From Taibaiella koreensis (lineage in GTDB: Bacteria; Bacteroidota; Bacteroidia; Chitinophagales; Chitinophagaceae): a DNA stretch of 64,000 nt. Positions within the stretch are counted from its first letter, which is position 1. Each line of letters begins with the position of its first letter. Position numbers and translations under genes: made by a program. Where the stretch lies: contig NZ_QVNU01000004.1 of assembly GCF_003545715.1 (NCBI RefSeq), forward strand, positions 434,001 to 498,000, read 5' to 3'. The notes under the pieces were generated by a model. It was not told the DNA's origin, searched no databases, and saw only the letters and a program-made list of their open reading frames with translations. Shown piece after piece: positions 45,363-53,400 of this stretch.

Positions 45363-45899
45363 TTATTCCGCCTCTATCGTATAGACCACAGTGGCGCTGT
45401 AAGTACCGTTATCCAGCAAGGCATAGCCTTCGCCCGAAGCATGGTACAGCACATCAAAGGAGGTTGCTATGGTGCCATGGGTAGGCGATTTGATGATCGG
45501 ACGCGCCACTTGCGGAGAAAGGCTTACCCTGTTTTCAGTGATCATGCCCGGTACCCCGGTCACACCGCCGGTCGCAATGGGGGTAACCGCTATGGTTGAG
45601 GCAGGTATTGGCCGGCCGCCAGGTCGTACCAGATCGCTTTGAGCGCTCACCTTCACTACAAAACGGCCTGAGCTGAATACGTTGAGATGGTTCTGTTCAT
45701 TGATATTGACCCCGTTCCTGAAATCCTCTTTGCTTGAAAAATGGAGATCTACCTGGCTTTGCGCCTCATTGACGGTAAGGCTTTGTACTTGCGACAGGAT
45801 CACATTCAATCGTACGGAGCCATTCTGAACCTGAGCAAACATCAAATGGGGCAGTGCAAAGAATACAAAGCTTACCATAAATAGTAAACATCTTTTCAT
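45363..45899 (-). CDS. Minor pilin-like protein
   Basis: The 178-residue product has a signal peptide (MKRCLLFMVSFVFFALPHLMFAQ). Its mature N-terminus 'GSVRLNVILSQVQSLTV' parallels the major pilin's 'ATLNVLVSNVKSISV', and both have a central 'SSG.[FY].VKVS' strand ('SSGRFVVKVS' here). It ends 'NGTYSATVVYTIEAE', nearly the same as the major pilin's end. So the two are paralogous pilin subunits; this one may be a minor or linker subunit. Role inferred from paralogy and context. Confidence 0.65.
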   Translation of the reverse strand: MKRCLLFMVSFVFFALPHLMFAQVQNGSVRLNVILSQVQSLTVNEAQSQVDLHFSSKEDFRNGVNINEQNHLNVFSSGRFVVKVSAQSDLVRPGGRPIPASTIAVTPIATGGVTGVPGMITENRVSLSPQVARPIIKSPTHGTIATSFDVLYHASGEGYALLDNGTYSATVVYTIEAE

Positions 45900-46115
45900 C
45901 TTTTAAGCAGGAATTGGTTCGTTTGGTACTGTTGGAGCCTTTTCAGACCCTAACCTACCTTAAAACTAACCATTAAAACGCAAAAAAAGATGTGAATGAC
46001 CGATTATTTTTCTGTTTAATCCGTTGTATCCGCGTGAATAAAAACCAGGGATAGTATCGAGGGCTCACGCTCATTTACAAACAAATGAAGATAAAGCATA
46101 CTATTGGAAAGGGGT

Positions 46116-46149
46116 GATTCTTACAGGATAATAGCCCCCTGTAAGAATC
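46116..46149 (-). terminator. Hairpin between major and minor pilin genes
   Basis: A 12-bp perfect stem (GATTCTTACAGG / CCTGTAAGAATC, 46116-46127 and 46138-46149) with a 10-nt loop lies ~50 bp after the major pilin stop codon on the minus strand. There is no long T-tract, so partial read-through into the minor pilin, chaperone and usher genes is plausible and would lower their dose relative to the major pilin. Confidence 0.6.
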
Positions 46150-46196
46150 CGGATTCCTATGTTGCGTCATCAGGAATTATGAGCCCGCATGATTTA

Positions 46197-46802
46197 TTAA
46201 AGATCGGTAATGGTATACACTACAGTGGCAGTGAAAGTACCGGTGGCCAGGCTGGCTACATCGGCAAAGTTGGCCAGGGAGTAGGTTACGTCGTATTTGG
46301 TGCCGGAAGTACCTGCGTTACCATTGGAAGCAGTAGCCGGGGTAGCGATCAGGGTATTGGCAGTGTTGATCAGATTTTGCCCTGCAGAGCTGAAACCAGC
46401 ATTGGGAGCAGTAGAACCAGCGGTAATCTGACGGGGGTTGGATACAGCCAGGTAAATATTACCTACAGGAATAGAAGTGATACCGGTAGCATTGTTGTTG
46501 GTGTTCCTCAGGGAAACAGCATTGCCGGCCAGGGATACTTTTACTTTATAGGCGCCACTGGAGATCACGTCGATAGTGCTTTTTACGTCGCCGGCTACAC
46601 CGGTAGTACCTGCAGCGGCAGTAAATTTCTGAGCGTCGTCGAGATTGATATTAACAGTAGAACCGGCGGAAACAGAGATTGATTTTACATTGCTTACCAG
46701 TACATTCAAAGTAGCGTTGGCAGAAGAAGAGGGTCCTTGAGCGAAAGTAGTAGCAGTAGTTCCTAAAACGATAACAGTAGTAGCCAGGATGATTTTTTTC
46801 AT
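46197..46802 (-). CDS. Major pilin-like protein
   Basis: The 201-residue product has a signal peptide (MKKIILATTVIVLGTTATTF, cleavage near FAQ), a Ser/Ala-rich N-terminal strand, the 'SSGAYKVKVSLAGNAV' strand and the C-terminal 'TGTFTATVVYTITDL' strand, which alternates hydrophobic residues as donor-strand-exchange pilins do. No cysteine pair is present. It has an A-rich ~75-nt leader and a possible -7 box, and it precedes a hairpin, as expected for a highly expressed subunit. Spore-coat-U/archaic pilins are the closest functional analogues by pattern. Pilin function is inferred. Confidence 0.68.
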   Translation of the reverse strand: MKKIILATTVIVLGTTATTFAQGPSSSANATLNVLVSNVKSISVSAGSTVNINLDDAQKFTAAAGTTGVAGDVKSTIDVISSGAYKVKVSLAGNAVSLRNTNNNATGITSIPVGNIYLAVSNPRQITAGSTAPNAGFSSAGQNLINTANTLIATPATASNGNAGTSGTKYDVTYSLANFADVASLATGTFTATVVYTITDL

Positions 46803-46878
46803 TTTTTTTTAATTTTTAATAGTTTGATTTAAATTGGTTTGGTAGAATATTTTGTTTTTCTGTTGTTGTTTGATAATG

Positions 46879-46886
46879 CAAAGATG
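46879..46886 (-). promoter_or_regulatory. Possible -7 box of the major pilin gene
   Basis: On the minus strand CATCTTTG is one base off TAnnTTTG and lies ~77 bp upstream of the major pilin ATG; the leader between is A-rich. The rest of the 46,803-47,140 gap holds only this leader and the terminator of the AraC gene. Confidence 0.4.
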
Positions 46887-47080
46887 CATCCGTTTTCTAC
46901 CCTTGCTGTAATCATTTTACCTTCAAAAAAGGTAAAAAAAAGGAAAGTTTATCACCAAATTGGCTAGTTACCCGTTTTATTGATATTTAGGGTTTTCAGG
47001 TGACATAAAAAAGTTAAAAAGCGCCACAGTCTGTTATCATTTTAATAAAAGAAAGAAATCAAAATGTCAATTCCGGAAAC

Positions 47081-47116
47081 AAAAAGCAGGGCCACCCCGG
47101 GAAGGGGCGGCCCTGC
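47081..47116 (-). terminator. Rho-independent terminator of the AraC-family gene
   Basis: A 13-bp stem with one G-U-compatible position (47086-47098 and 47104-47116) and a 5-nt loop is followed on the minus strand by a T-rich tail. It lies ~24 bp after the AraC stop codon. Confidence 0.75.
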
Positions 47117-47140
47117 TGACAGCAATATATAAGTTTGAAA

Positions 47141-48043
47141 TCAAGCCACGCTATCCTGGCGGTTCAATCCACCGATGCAATTTTCGATCCGGAAATTTTT
47201 GGGAGAGATGCCCGTATGCTGCTGAAAAAACTTGACAAAATTAGTAGGCTCCGTAAACCCAAGCGCAAAGCTGATCTCCTTTACCGATATCGGCTCAAAA
47301 AGGAGCGCGCGCTTCGCTTCACGCAGCAGCTTTTCCTGCATGATCGCTTTGGGCGACCAACCTACGCCTTTTTTACAGATCAGTCCCAGCTGATCCTGCG
47401 TAATGTTCAATTTATCGGCATAGAACTGCAATGAGCTTTCTTCTCTGAAATGCTGGTTCAGCAACTGTATGAATTGTACAACCTGGTTCTTGGCCAGTGG
47501 CTCTTTGATATCCAGTGTCGCGTTTTCCTGTTCCAGCTGCAGCTTGTGCATATACAGGATCACACCCAGCAGTATGTTGTGCAGGAAATCGAACTTGAGC
47601 AGGGGATCGGCGCCCAATCGGTATTCCCATCCGAACATCGACAGCTGCGACTGGATATAATTACCGCCGATCTCGTTGCCGGCCAATTGGAAGCAGGTCC
47701 TGCGGTTGGGACCAAAGATCGTTTTGTACAACAGCTGCTCATAAAGATGAGTACGGCAAAGGAATTCTTCGGTAAAATGGATCACCACGCCCTGCACATA
47801 GACCGTATTTTCAAGGTGCAGATAAGCAAAAGGATTAATCAGCAATAAAGTCCCTGCCTGCAACGATACAAATTCATTGTCGACGAAGCAATGTCCTTTA
47901 CCTTGCTTAATACTGATAAGCGTATAAATCCAACGGGACTCGGTAAGCCTTCGGGCATCGCTCCCAAACGATGAAGCATACCGTTCTAGAGTCTGGAACC
48001 GGACGAGCTGATCTGGTTCCAGCACCGGTGCTGGTTTTTGCAT
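47141..48043 (-). CDS. AraC-family transcriptional regulator
   Basis: The 300-residue product has an N-terminal cupin-like ligand domain ('GKGHCFVDNEFVSLQAGTLL') and a C-terminal AraC double helix-turn-helix (~195-290): 'LQFYADKLNITQDQLGLICK', 'ISVKEISFALGFTEPTNFVK' and 'FFQQHTGISPKNFR'. It lies directly upstream of the fimbrial set on the same strand, separated by its own terminator, so it is a good candidate regulator of that set. Target and ligand are not known. Confidence 0.88.
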   Translation of the reverse strand: MQKPAPVLEPDQLVRFQTLERYASSFGSDARRLTESRWIYTLISIKQGKGHCFVDNEFVSLQAGTLLLINPFAYLHLENTVYVQGVVIHFTEEFLCRTHLYEQLLYKTIFGPNRRTCFQLAGNEIGGNYIQSQLSMFGWEYRLGADPLLKFDFLHNILLGVILYMHKLQLEQENATLDIKEPLAKNQVVQFIQLLNQHFREESSLQFYADKLNITQDQLGLICKKGVGWSPKAIMQEKLLREAKRALLFEPISVKEISFALGFTEPTNFVKFFQQHTGISPKNFRIENCIGGLNRQDSVA

Positions 48044-48272
48044 AGTGGTATTTTGGAATATGGTTATTACAGAATTGGTTCATTAAGCGCCAGAGCCCCA
48101 CCCTGGCGCAGCATTCAAAATTATAGATAAATGCGATACCAAGGTCAGGCGTCGTTTTTTTTCTTCATGAAATTTAAGTTATTATCAGCCATTTGGCAAT
48201 CAGTTGTTAACTTACAACTTTTTTTGCGTCATGCCTGTTCTTTATGTCCAGGAGCAATATTTTGACAGCAAC

Positions 48273-49922
48273 ATGATACTTCTTAAAGTTAATTTTACCC
48301 ATACCAAGGCGTACGCCCGGTTACAAGAACATTTTTCACAGGTCAACCACTTGGAGATGAAGCATCTTTTTGCAGAAGATCCTGGTCGTGCTAAACAATT
48401 CAGCCTGCAGCTCGGCGAGCTATATTTTGATTATTCCAAAAATAGGATCACCACCGAAACGCTGCAACTATTGCTGGAGCTGGCTGAGGAATGTGGCCTG
48501 GAAAGGGCCAGGGAAGCGATGTTTGCAGCCGAGCATATTAATGAAACGGAGGACAGGGCTGTCCTGCACTTTGCCTTGCGCCAGCCGGCCGGGGACACGG
48601 TGCTGCTGGACGGCCACGATGTGATGCCGGAAGTAGAAACGGTACGGCAGCAAATGAAACGTTTCAGCGAAGCGATCATCAGCGGCCGTCATAAAGGATA
48701 TACAGGCAAGGCCATCACCGATGTGGTCAATATAGGTATCGGAGGCTCCGACCTGGGCCCGGTAATGGTTACAGAAGCGTTACGGTATTATCGCAATCAC
48801 CTCAATCTTCATTTCGTATCCAATGTCGACAGTACTCATATCGTAGAGACACTGAAACCGCTGGACCCGGAAACGACCTTATTCCTGGTTGCCTCCAAGA
48901 CTTTTACCACGCAGGAGACCATGACCAATGCCCATAGCGCAAGAGATTGGTTCCTGGCCGCAGGCGCAGCAGAAAAGGATATCGCGCTTCATTTCGTAGC
49001 GCTTTCGACCAATGAAGAAGGTGTACGGGACTTTGGCATCGATACCAATAATATGTTCGTCTTCTGGGACTGGGTAGGTGGCCGGTATTCTTTATGGAGC
49101 GCTATAGGACTTTCTATTTGCCTGGCCATCGGCTTTGAACGCTACGAGCAGCTGCTGGCCGGCGCCCATGCGGCAGACCAGCATTTCCGGCATACACCGC
49201 TCAAAGAAAATATTCCCGTGATACAGGCCTTGCTGGGTATATGGTACTGCAATTTCTTCGGTGCGCAAACCCATGCCTTGCTACCTTACGACCAATATAT
49301 GCACCGCTTCCCGGCCTATTTTCAGCAGGCCGATATGGAAAGCAACGGCAAATACATTTCCCGCCTGGGAGAGCGGGTAAGCTATACTACCGGTCCCGTG
49401 CTTTGGGGAGAACCCGGTACCAACGGCCAGCATGCCTTCTACCAGCTGATCCACCAGGGCACCCGCCTTATTCCCTGCGACTTTATCGCATCGGCGCGTA
49501 CGCACAACCCATTGGGCAAGCATCATGAAATGCTGCTATCCAACTTTTTTGCGCAAACGGAAGCGTTGATGAAAGGCAAGACAGCGGAGGAGGCCCGTAG
49601 AGAGCTGGAACACGCCGGTATGACGGAGCCCGCTTTATCCCGGTTGTTGCCGCATAAAGTGTTTGAAGGCAACCGGCCCACCAATTCGTTCCTTCTTAAA
49701 GAAATCGATCCCTTTAACCTAGGCTTGCTTGTGGCCTGCTACGAACACAAGATCTTTGTGCAGGGCGTGATCTGGAATATTTTCAGCTTCGACCAGTGGG
49801 GTGTTGAGCTGGGCAAGCAAATGGCCAATTCTATTTTACCAGAGCTTGAAGGCGATGCGCATACGGAGGCGCATGACAGCTCTACCAACACGCTGATCCG
49901 CAAATACAAGGAGTGGAAATAG
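48273..49922 (+). CDS. pgi: Glucose-6-phosphate isomerase
   Basis: The 549-residue enzyme (from the ATG at 48273; an in-frame ATG at 48231 is the alternative) interconverts glucose-6-phosphate and fructose-6-phosphate. It has the PGI signatures '[19 protein letters not shown]', '[15 protein letters not shown]', and '[20 protein letters not shown]' with the active-site Glu/His; the C-terminal '[13 protein letters not shown]' carries the active-site Lys. Length is standard. It connects to the pentose phosphate operon 20 kb away. Confidence 0.94.
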   Translation: MILLKVNFTHTKAYARLQEHFSQVNHLEMKHLFAEDPGRAKQFSLQLGELYFDYSKNRITTETLQLLLELAEECGLERAREAMFAAEHINETEDRAVLHFALRQPAGDTVLLDGHDVMPEVETVRQQMKRFSEAIISGRHKGYTGKAITDVVNIGIGGSDLGPVMVTEALRYYRNHLNLHFVSNVDSTHIVETLKPLDPETTLFLVASKTFTTQETMTNAHSARDWFLAAGAAEKDIALHFVALSTNEEGVRDFGIDTNNMFVFWDWVGGRYSLWSAIGLSICLAIGFERYEQLLAGAHAADQHFRHTPLKENIPVIQALLGIWYCNFFGAQTHALLPYDQYMHRFPAYFQQADMESNGKYISRLGERVSYTTGPVLWGEPGTNGQHAFYQLIHQGTRLIPCDFIASARTHNPLGKHHEMLLSNFFAQTEALMKGKTAEEARRELEHAGMTEPALSRLLPHKVFEGNRPTNSFLLKEIDPFNLGLLVACYEHKIFVQGVIWNIFSFDQWGVELGKQMANSILPELEGDAHTEAHDSSTNTLIRKYKEWK

Positions 49923-49969
49923 CCGGCATCGGTGAAAGCTGAGGCATTTCCCACGGTCACAGGATATTT

Positions 49970-50383
49970 TTCTCGCCACGACTCTGTGGCGCTGCGAGAA
50001 AAAGTAATCTCAGTGCTTTCACGTCTTTTGTGAGAAATAGTCTCGCTGCGACGCTGCGCCGCCGCGAGAAAAAACATATCTGCCGATCGTACAGACCGGC
50101 TATTGCCGACCAGCGACACGGCACAACCATCCGTTCGGAACGTGATAGCGTTCTGAACGGTAAAGGTGGCATAACTCATAGGGATAAAGGCCTCGCGCTG
50201 CGCCGCCGCGAGAAAAACAATCTTAGTGCCTTTGCGCTTTTTGTGAGAAATAATCTCGCTGCAACACTGCGCCGCCGCGAGAAAAAACATATCTGCCGAT
50301 CGTACAGACCGGCTATTGCCGACCAGCGACACGGCACAACCATCCGGTCGGAACGCGATAGCGGTCTGAACGGTAAAGGTGGC
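49970..50383. repeat. Direct duplication with 213-bp period
   Basis: The block 50006-50170 recurs at 50219-50383 with an offset of exactly 213 bp and few differences; the core from 'GAGAAAAAACATATC' through 'CAGCGACACGGCACAACCAT' is identical. A third, weaker start (49,970-50,005) shares the CTCGC...GCGAGAAAAA palindrome. Each unit has a TTTCTCGC/GCGAGAAA-type inverted repeat and a near-palindrome around 'CGGAACGTGATAGCGTTCTG'. It lies in the gap between pgi and a small minus-strand gene. An open frame through it is due to the repeat. Confidence 0.8.
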
Positions 50384-50385
50384 TT

Positions 50386-50658
50386 TTAACCCTCGTTATC
50401 TTGCCTGGGTATTGCCCGGGCAAGCATACCTTTAGGCGCCTGCCGGCTATAATGATAATGTTCCGTATCAAAGCTATCGCGCCCATGTCCCATCGCCTGG
50501 TAGCCATTGAGGATCTCCAGCATCAGGTCCAGACGGGCATATTCATAAGTCCCGGCAGCGCCGCCCGGATCTGCATAACGGTCTTCATCTGAAAGCGGGA
50601 TGATATAAAACTCCTTTTCGGGAGCAGCAGTTGGTGTAATAACGCTATAGTCAAACAT
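50386..50658 (-). CDS. Small hypothetical protein
   Basis: The ATG at 50658 gives a 90-residue product (MFDYSVITPTAAPEKEFYI...), with no signal peptide or known motif; a longer frame opens 7 codons upstream. It is divergent from the DUF5655 gene, separated by ~100 bp. Function not recognised; gene status moderate. Confidence 0.45.
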   Translation of the reverse strand: MFDYSVITPTAAPEKEFYIIPLSDEDRYADPGGAAGTYEYARLDLMLEILNGYQAMGHGRDSFDTEHYHYSRQAPKGMLARAIPRQDNEG

Positions 50659-50760
50659 ATGCAGGCGGTTTTTGATCACGCTTTATCCCAATGGATACCA
50701 TTTGATTTGCATCTACATAACCCTAAATATCCTAAATTGTTGACGGAATTCATTTATGCT

Positions 50761-51141
50761 ATGACATCACAGCTACTACCCCACCGGGATCCGGAAGTTC
50801 AGGCATTCCTGGCCGGCAAACCGGCATACAGCCTGGCATTGCTGGATCATTTTCTGGAAGCCTTTCCGGGCCTGGGACCGGTTACGCTACATGCCACGAA
50901 GACAATGATCGGCATCAGCAACGGAATACACCCTATCGCTTGGATCACCCAGCTGGGAAAGCAATTCCTGCATGTCGTGCTTCCTTTTCCAGAACCACAC
51001 ACCGATAACCTTTGCTTTCAGAAGATCGCCCAGGTTCCCGGCCAACAACAATACAATCACCATCTGCGGCTGCTGCACCCGGATGACATCAATGAAGAAG
51101 TCATTCGCTTTTTGCGGCTGGCCTATGAATCCAGGGGCTAG
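50761..51141 (+). CDS. DUF5655 domain-containing protein
   Basis: From the ATG at 50761 the product is 126 residues. It shows the DUF5655 pattern: 'LDHFLEAFPGLGPVTLHATK', 'SNGIHPIAWITQLGKQFLHV', 'VLPFPEPH', and the C-terminal 'DINEEVIRFLRLAYESRG'. The family is small, cytosolic and of unknown role, sometimes fused to nucleic-acid-linked domains. The frame opens further to 50659 but that extension is poor. Confidence 0.75.
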   Translation: MTSQLLPHRDPEVQAFLAGKPAYSLALLDHFLEAFPGLGPVTLHATKTMIGISNGIHPIAWITQLGKQFLHVVLPFPEPHTDNLCFQKIAQVPGQQQYNHHLRLLHPDDINEEVIRFLRLAYESRG

Positions 51142-51165
51142 CCGGGATTTTTCGTGGGTTACAAC

Positions 51166-52065
51166 TCAATAAATATCCCGCGCTACGCGATAGGTCTGTA
51201 CGTGCGCCTCCACGATGGTCCGTATGTCGGGCGAATAGCCCCCGCCCATGCTGCATTGCAGTGGAATGCCATGCTTATGCGCGGCCGACAGCACCAGCTC
51301 ATCCCTGTGGCGACAACCGTCTTTGGTGCAGGCCATTCTCCCCATTTTATCGCTGGCCAGGATGTCGACACCTGCCTGGTAAAAGATAAAGCCCGGATTA
51401 ACCCGGCGGATTAACGCCGGCAATGCCTCCTCCAGCAAAGACAAGTAAGGTACATCGCCCGTGCCATCGTCCAGACCGATATCCAGGTCGCTCTTTTCTT
51501 TATGAAAAGGATAATTGTGCTGCCCGTGCATAGAAAAAGTGAACACCCTGGATTCTTCCCTGAAAATATGGGCGGTACCATTGCCCTGATGCACATCAAG
51601 GTCTATGATCAATACCTGTGCCACATAGCCCTTATCGATCAGGAACTGTGCGGCTACGGCCTGGTCGTTGAGCATACAAAAGCCTTCACCAAAGTCGTAT
51701 CCGGCATGATGAGTACCGCCGGCAATGTTGAAGGCAATACCGCTGTCCAGCGCACGCAATGCACCTTCCAACGTACCCTGTACCAGGCGCAGCTCCCGTT
51801 CTACCAGCAAGGGCGATTGTTCAAATCCGATGCGTCGGGCTTCCCCGGGGTCAAGAAGGCCATTCACAAAACGGTCGACATATTCTTTTTGATGGGCAGC
51901 ATATATGGTTTCCAGCGCTGCCGGCTCCGGTGCGAATATATCGTCCGGGGTGATGATCCCCTCCCACAACAGCTGCTGCGGCAGCAATTCGTATTTCTCC
52001 ATCGGGAAACGATGTCCCGGCGGCACGGGATGCACATATACGGGATGGCAAGCTACGGGGAACAT
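51166..52065 (-). CDS. Histone deacetylase-family (class II-like) hydrolase
   Basis: The 299-residue product from the ATG at 52065 is a zinc amidohydrolase of the arginase/deacetylase fold. His119-His120 in 'AGGTHHAGYDFGEGFCMLND', zinc ligands Asp157 and His159 in 'IIDLDVHQGNGTA', and 'FYQAGVDILASDKMGRM' with the third Asp are present, as is 'MGGGYSPDI'. Bacterial members deacetylate acetylpolyamines or acetylated proteins; the substrate cannot be told. A frame that extends further upstream is a shadow of the THUMP methyltransferase gene. Confidence 0.9.
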   Translation of the reverse strand: MFPVACHPVYVHPVPPGHRFPMEKYELLPQQLLWEGIITPDDIFAPEPAALETIYAAHQKEYVDRFVNGLLDPGEARRIGFEQSPLLVERELRLVQGTLEGALRALDSGIAFNIAGGTHHAGYDFGEGFCMLNDQAVAAQFLIDKGYVAQVLIIDLDVHQGNGTAHIFREESRVFTFSMHGQHNYPFHKEKSDLDIGLDDGTGDVPYLSLLEEALPALIRRVNPGFIFYQAGVDILASDKMGRMACTKDGCRHRDELVLSAAHKHGIPLQCSMGGGYSPDIRTIVEAHVQTYRVARDIY

Positions 52066-52172
52066 GGAAAGCAGATGGATCTTTTGAGGGCACAATATTA
52101 GCAATAAATGGTGAAGCCGTTTGCACTGCATGCTATAAAGCGCTTGTGTCCGGGAAAGCCTTACAAAAGCCG

Positions 52173-52180
52173 TACTTTTG
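52173..52180 (+). promoter_or_regulatory. -7 box of the THUMP methyltransferase
   Basis: TACTTTTG matches TAnnTTTG and ends 6 bp before the ATG at 52187, so a transcription start at the normal distance would be at or next to the start codon (leaderless or nearly so). Confidence 0.6.
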
Positions 52181-52186
52181 CCGCCT

Positions 52187-53344
52187 ATGTCATTATTCAA
52201 CATAACGGCTCCGGTTACCGTTACCTGCCACAAGCGGCTCGCCGTATACCTTGAGCAGGAGATCACCGCGCTCGGCTTCTCCATCGAAGAGCGCTTTGTG
52301 ACCGGTGTACGGCTGCAAGGCACCTTGAACGACTGTATCCGGCTCAACCTGAACCTCCGCTGCGCGAGCCAGGTCCTGTTCCGTTTAGACCAGTTCGAAG
52401 CCCGGCATCCCGACGACATTTATGAAAATGTACTGGAGATCGGATGGGAAGACCTGCTACCTGATGGTGGCTATTTTTCCGTTACCAGCAATGTATTGCA
52501 CGATACGATCAACAATAACTTATACGCCAACCTGCGCGTGAAGGACGCGATCGTCGACCGCCTGCGGTCGATAAGGGGCGTACGGCCCGAGACCGGCGCC
52601 GAGCTTAGGGGCGCCGTGATCCACCTGTTCTGGAAAGAAGATGAGGCGGAAGTTTTTCTCGATACCTCGGGCGATTCCCTGGGCCGTCACGGCTACCGGA
52701 AGATACCGGGCAGAGCACCCATGCTGGAGGCCCTGGCAGCGGCTACGGTAATGGCTACAGCCTGGGATGGTGTGGGCCCTTTTGTCAATCCTATGTGTGG
52801 CTCCGGAACATTGGCCATTGAAGCGGCGCTCATCGCAACAGATGCCCGGCCAGGGCTATTCCGGCAAAACTACGCTTTCATGCATCTTTCGGGCTATGAC
52901 GAGAATCGCTACCTGGACGAACGCGGTACGCTGGAAAAGCAGATCAAAGAGGTGCCCGGCTTGCGCATCGTAGCCACCGACTATAGCGAAGCAGCCATTG
53001 GCAATGCACGGAAAAATGCCCGCGCCGCCGGTGTAGAAGACCTGATCACCTTTGCAATATGTGATTTTGCGGACACGGAAATACCCGAAGGCAGAGGCGC
53101 GATGATGATGAACCCGGAATACGGGGAGCGACTGGGTACACAGCAGGAGCTGGAAATGACCTATGCCCGTATCGGCGACTTCATGAAACAACGTTGCAAG
53201 GGCTATCACGGCTATGTCTTTACCGGGAATATGGAGCTCGCTAAGAAAATAGGTCTGAAAGCCAAAAGAAGAATAGAATTCTACAATGCCACTATCGATT
53301 GCCGCCTGCTGGAATATGAATTGTATGCCGGCAGCCGCGACTAA
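52187..53344 (+). CDS. THUMP domain class I SAM-dependent RNA methyltransferase (RlmL/TrmN-like)
   Basis: The 385-residue product has an N-terminal THUMP region (~1-160), then 'RKIPGRAPMLEALAAATVM', 'VNPMCGSGTLAIEAALIA' (AdoMet-binding), 'IVATDYSEAAIGNARKNA' and 'MMMNPEYGERLG'. The catalytic motif reads NPEY, not the usual NPPY; this form is also seen in relatives from Bacteroidota. It would methylate guanine in rRNA or tRNA. The ATG at 52187 follows a -7 box by 6 bp. It ends just before the helicase. Confidence 0.88.
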   Translation: MSLFNITAPVTVTCHKRLAVYLEQEITALGFSIEERFVTGVRLQGTLNDCIRLNLNLRCASQVLFRLDQFEARHPDDIYENVLEIGWEDLLPDGGYFSVTSNVLHDTINNNLYANLRVKDAIVDRLRSIRGVRPETGAELRGAVIHLFWKEDEAEVFLDTSGDSLGRHGYRKIPGRAPMLEALAAATVMATAWDGVGPFVNPMCGSGTLAIEAALIATDARPGLFRQNYAFMHLSGYDENRYLDERGTLEKQIKEVPGLRIVATDYSEAAIGNARKNARAAGVEDLITFAICDFADTEIPEGRGAMMMNPEYGERLGTQQELEMTYARIGDFMKQRCKGYHGYVFTGNMELAKKIGLKAKRRIEFYNATIDCRLLEYELYAGSRD

Positions 53345-53368
53345 GCCGCCTGCGCCGGATGAATATGG

Positions 53369-53376
53369 TATCTTTG
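53369..53376 (+). promoter_or_regulatory. -7 box and Shine-Dalgarno of the DEAD-box helicase
   Basis: TATCTTTG matches TAnnTTTG, 24 bp before the ATG at 53401; the short leader includes AAGGA ~8 bp before the start, one of few Shine-Dalgarno-like signals in the window. It decides the start at 53401 over the upstream ATG at 53359. Confidence 0.6.
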
Positions 53377-53400
53377 CACCGCTATATAAGGAATTGCCTC

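Noticed and set aside
49739-50332. 197-codon minus frame with repeated 'SLVGNSRSVRSADMFFLAAAQ' segments
   Set aside because: The protein repeats simply translate the 213-bp DNA duplication and overlap the end of pgi.
49970-50383. CRISPR-like repeat array
   Set aside because: There are only two long (165 bp) repeats at a 213-bp period, not short repeats with unique spacers, and no cas genes are present.
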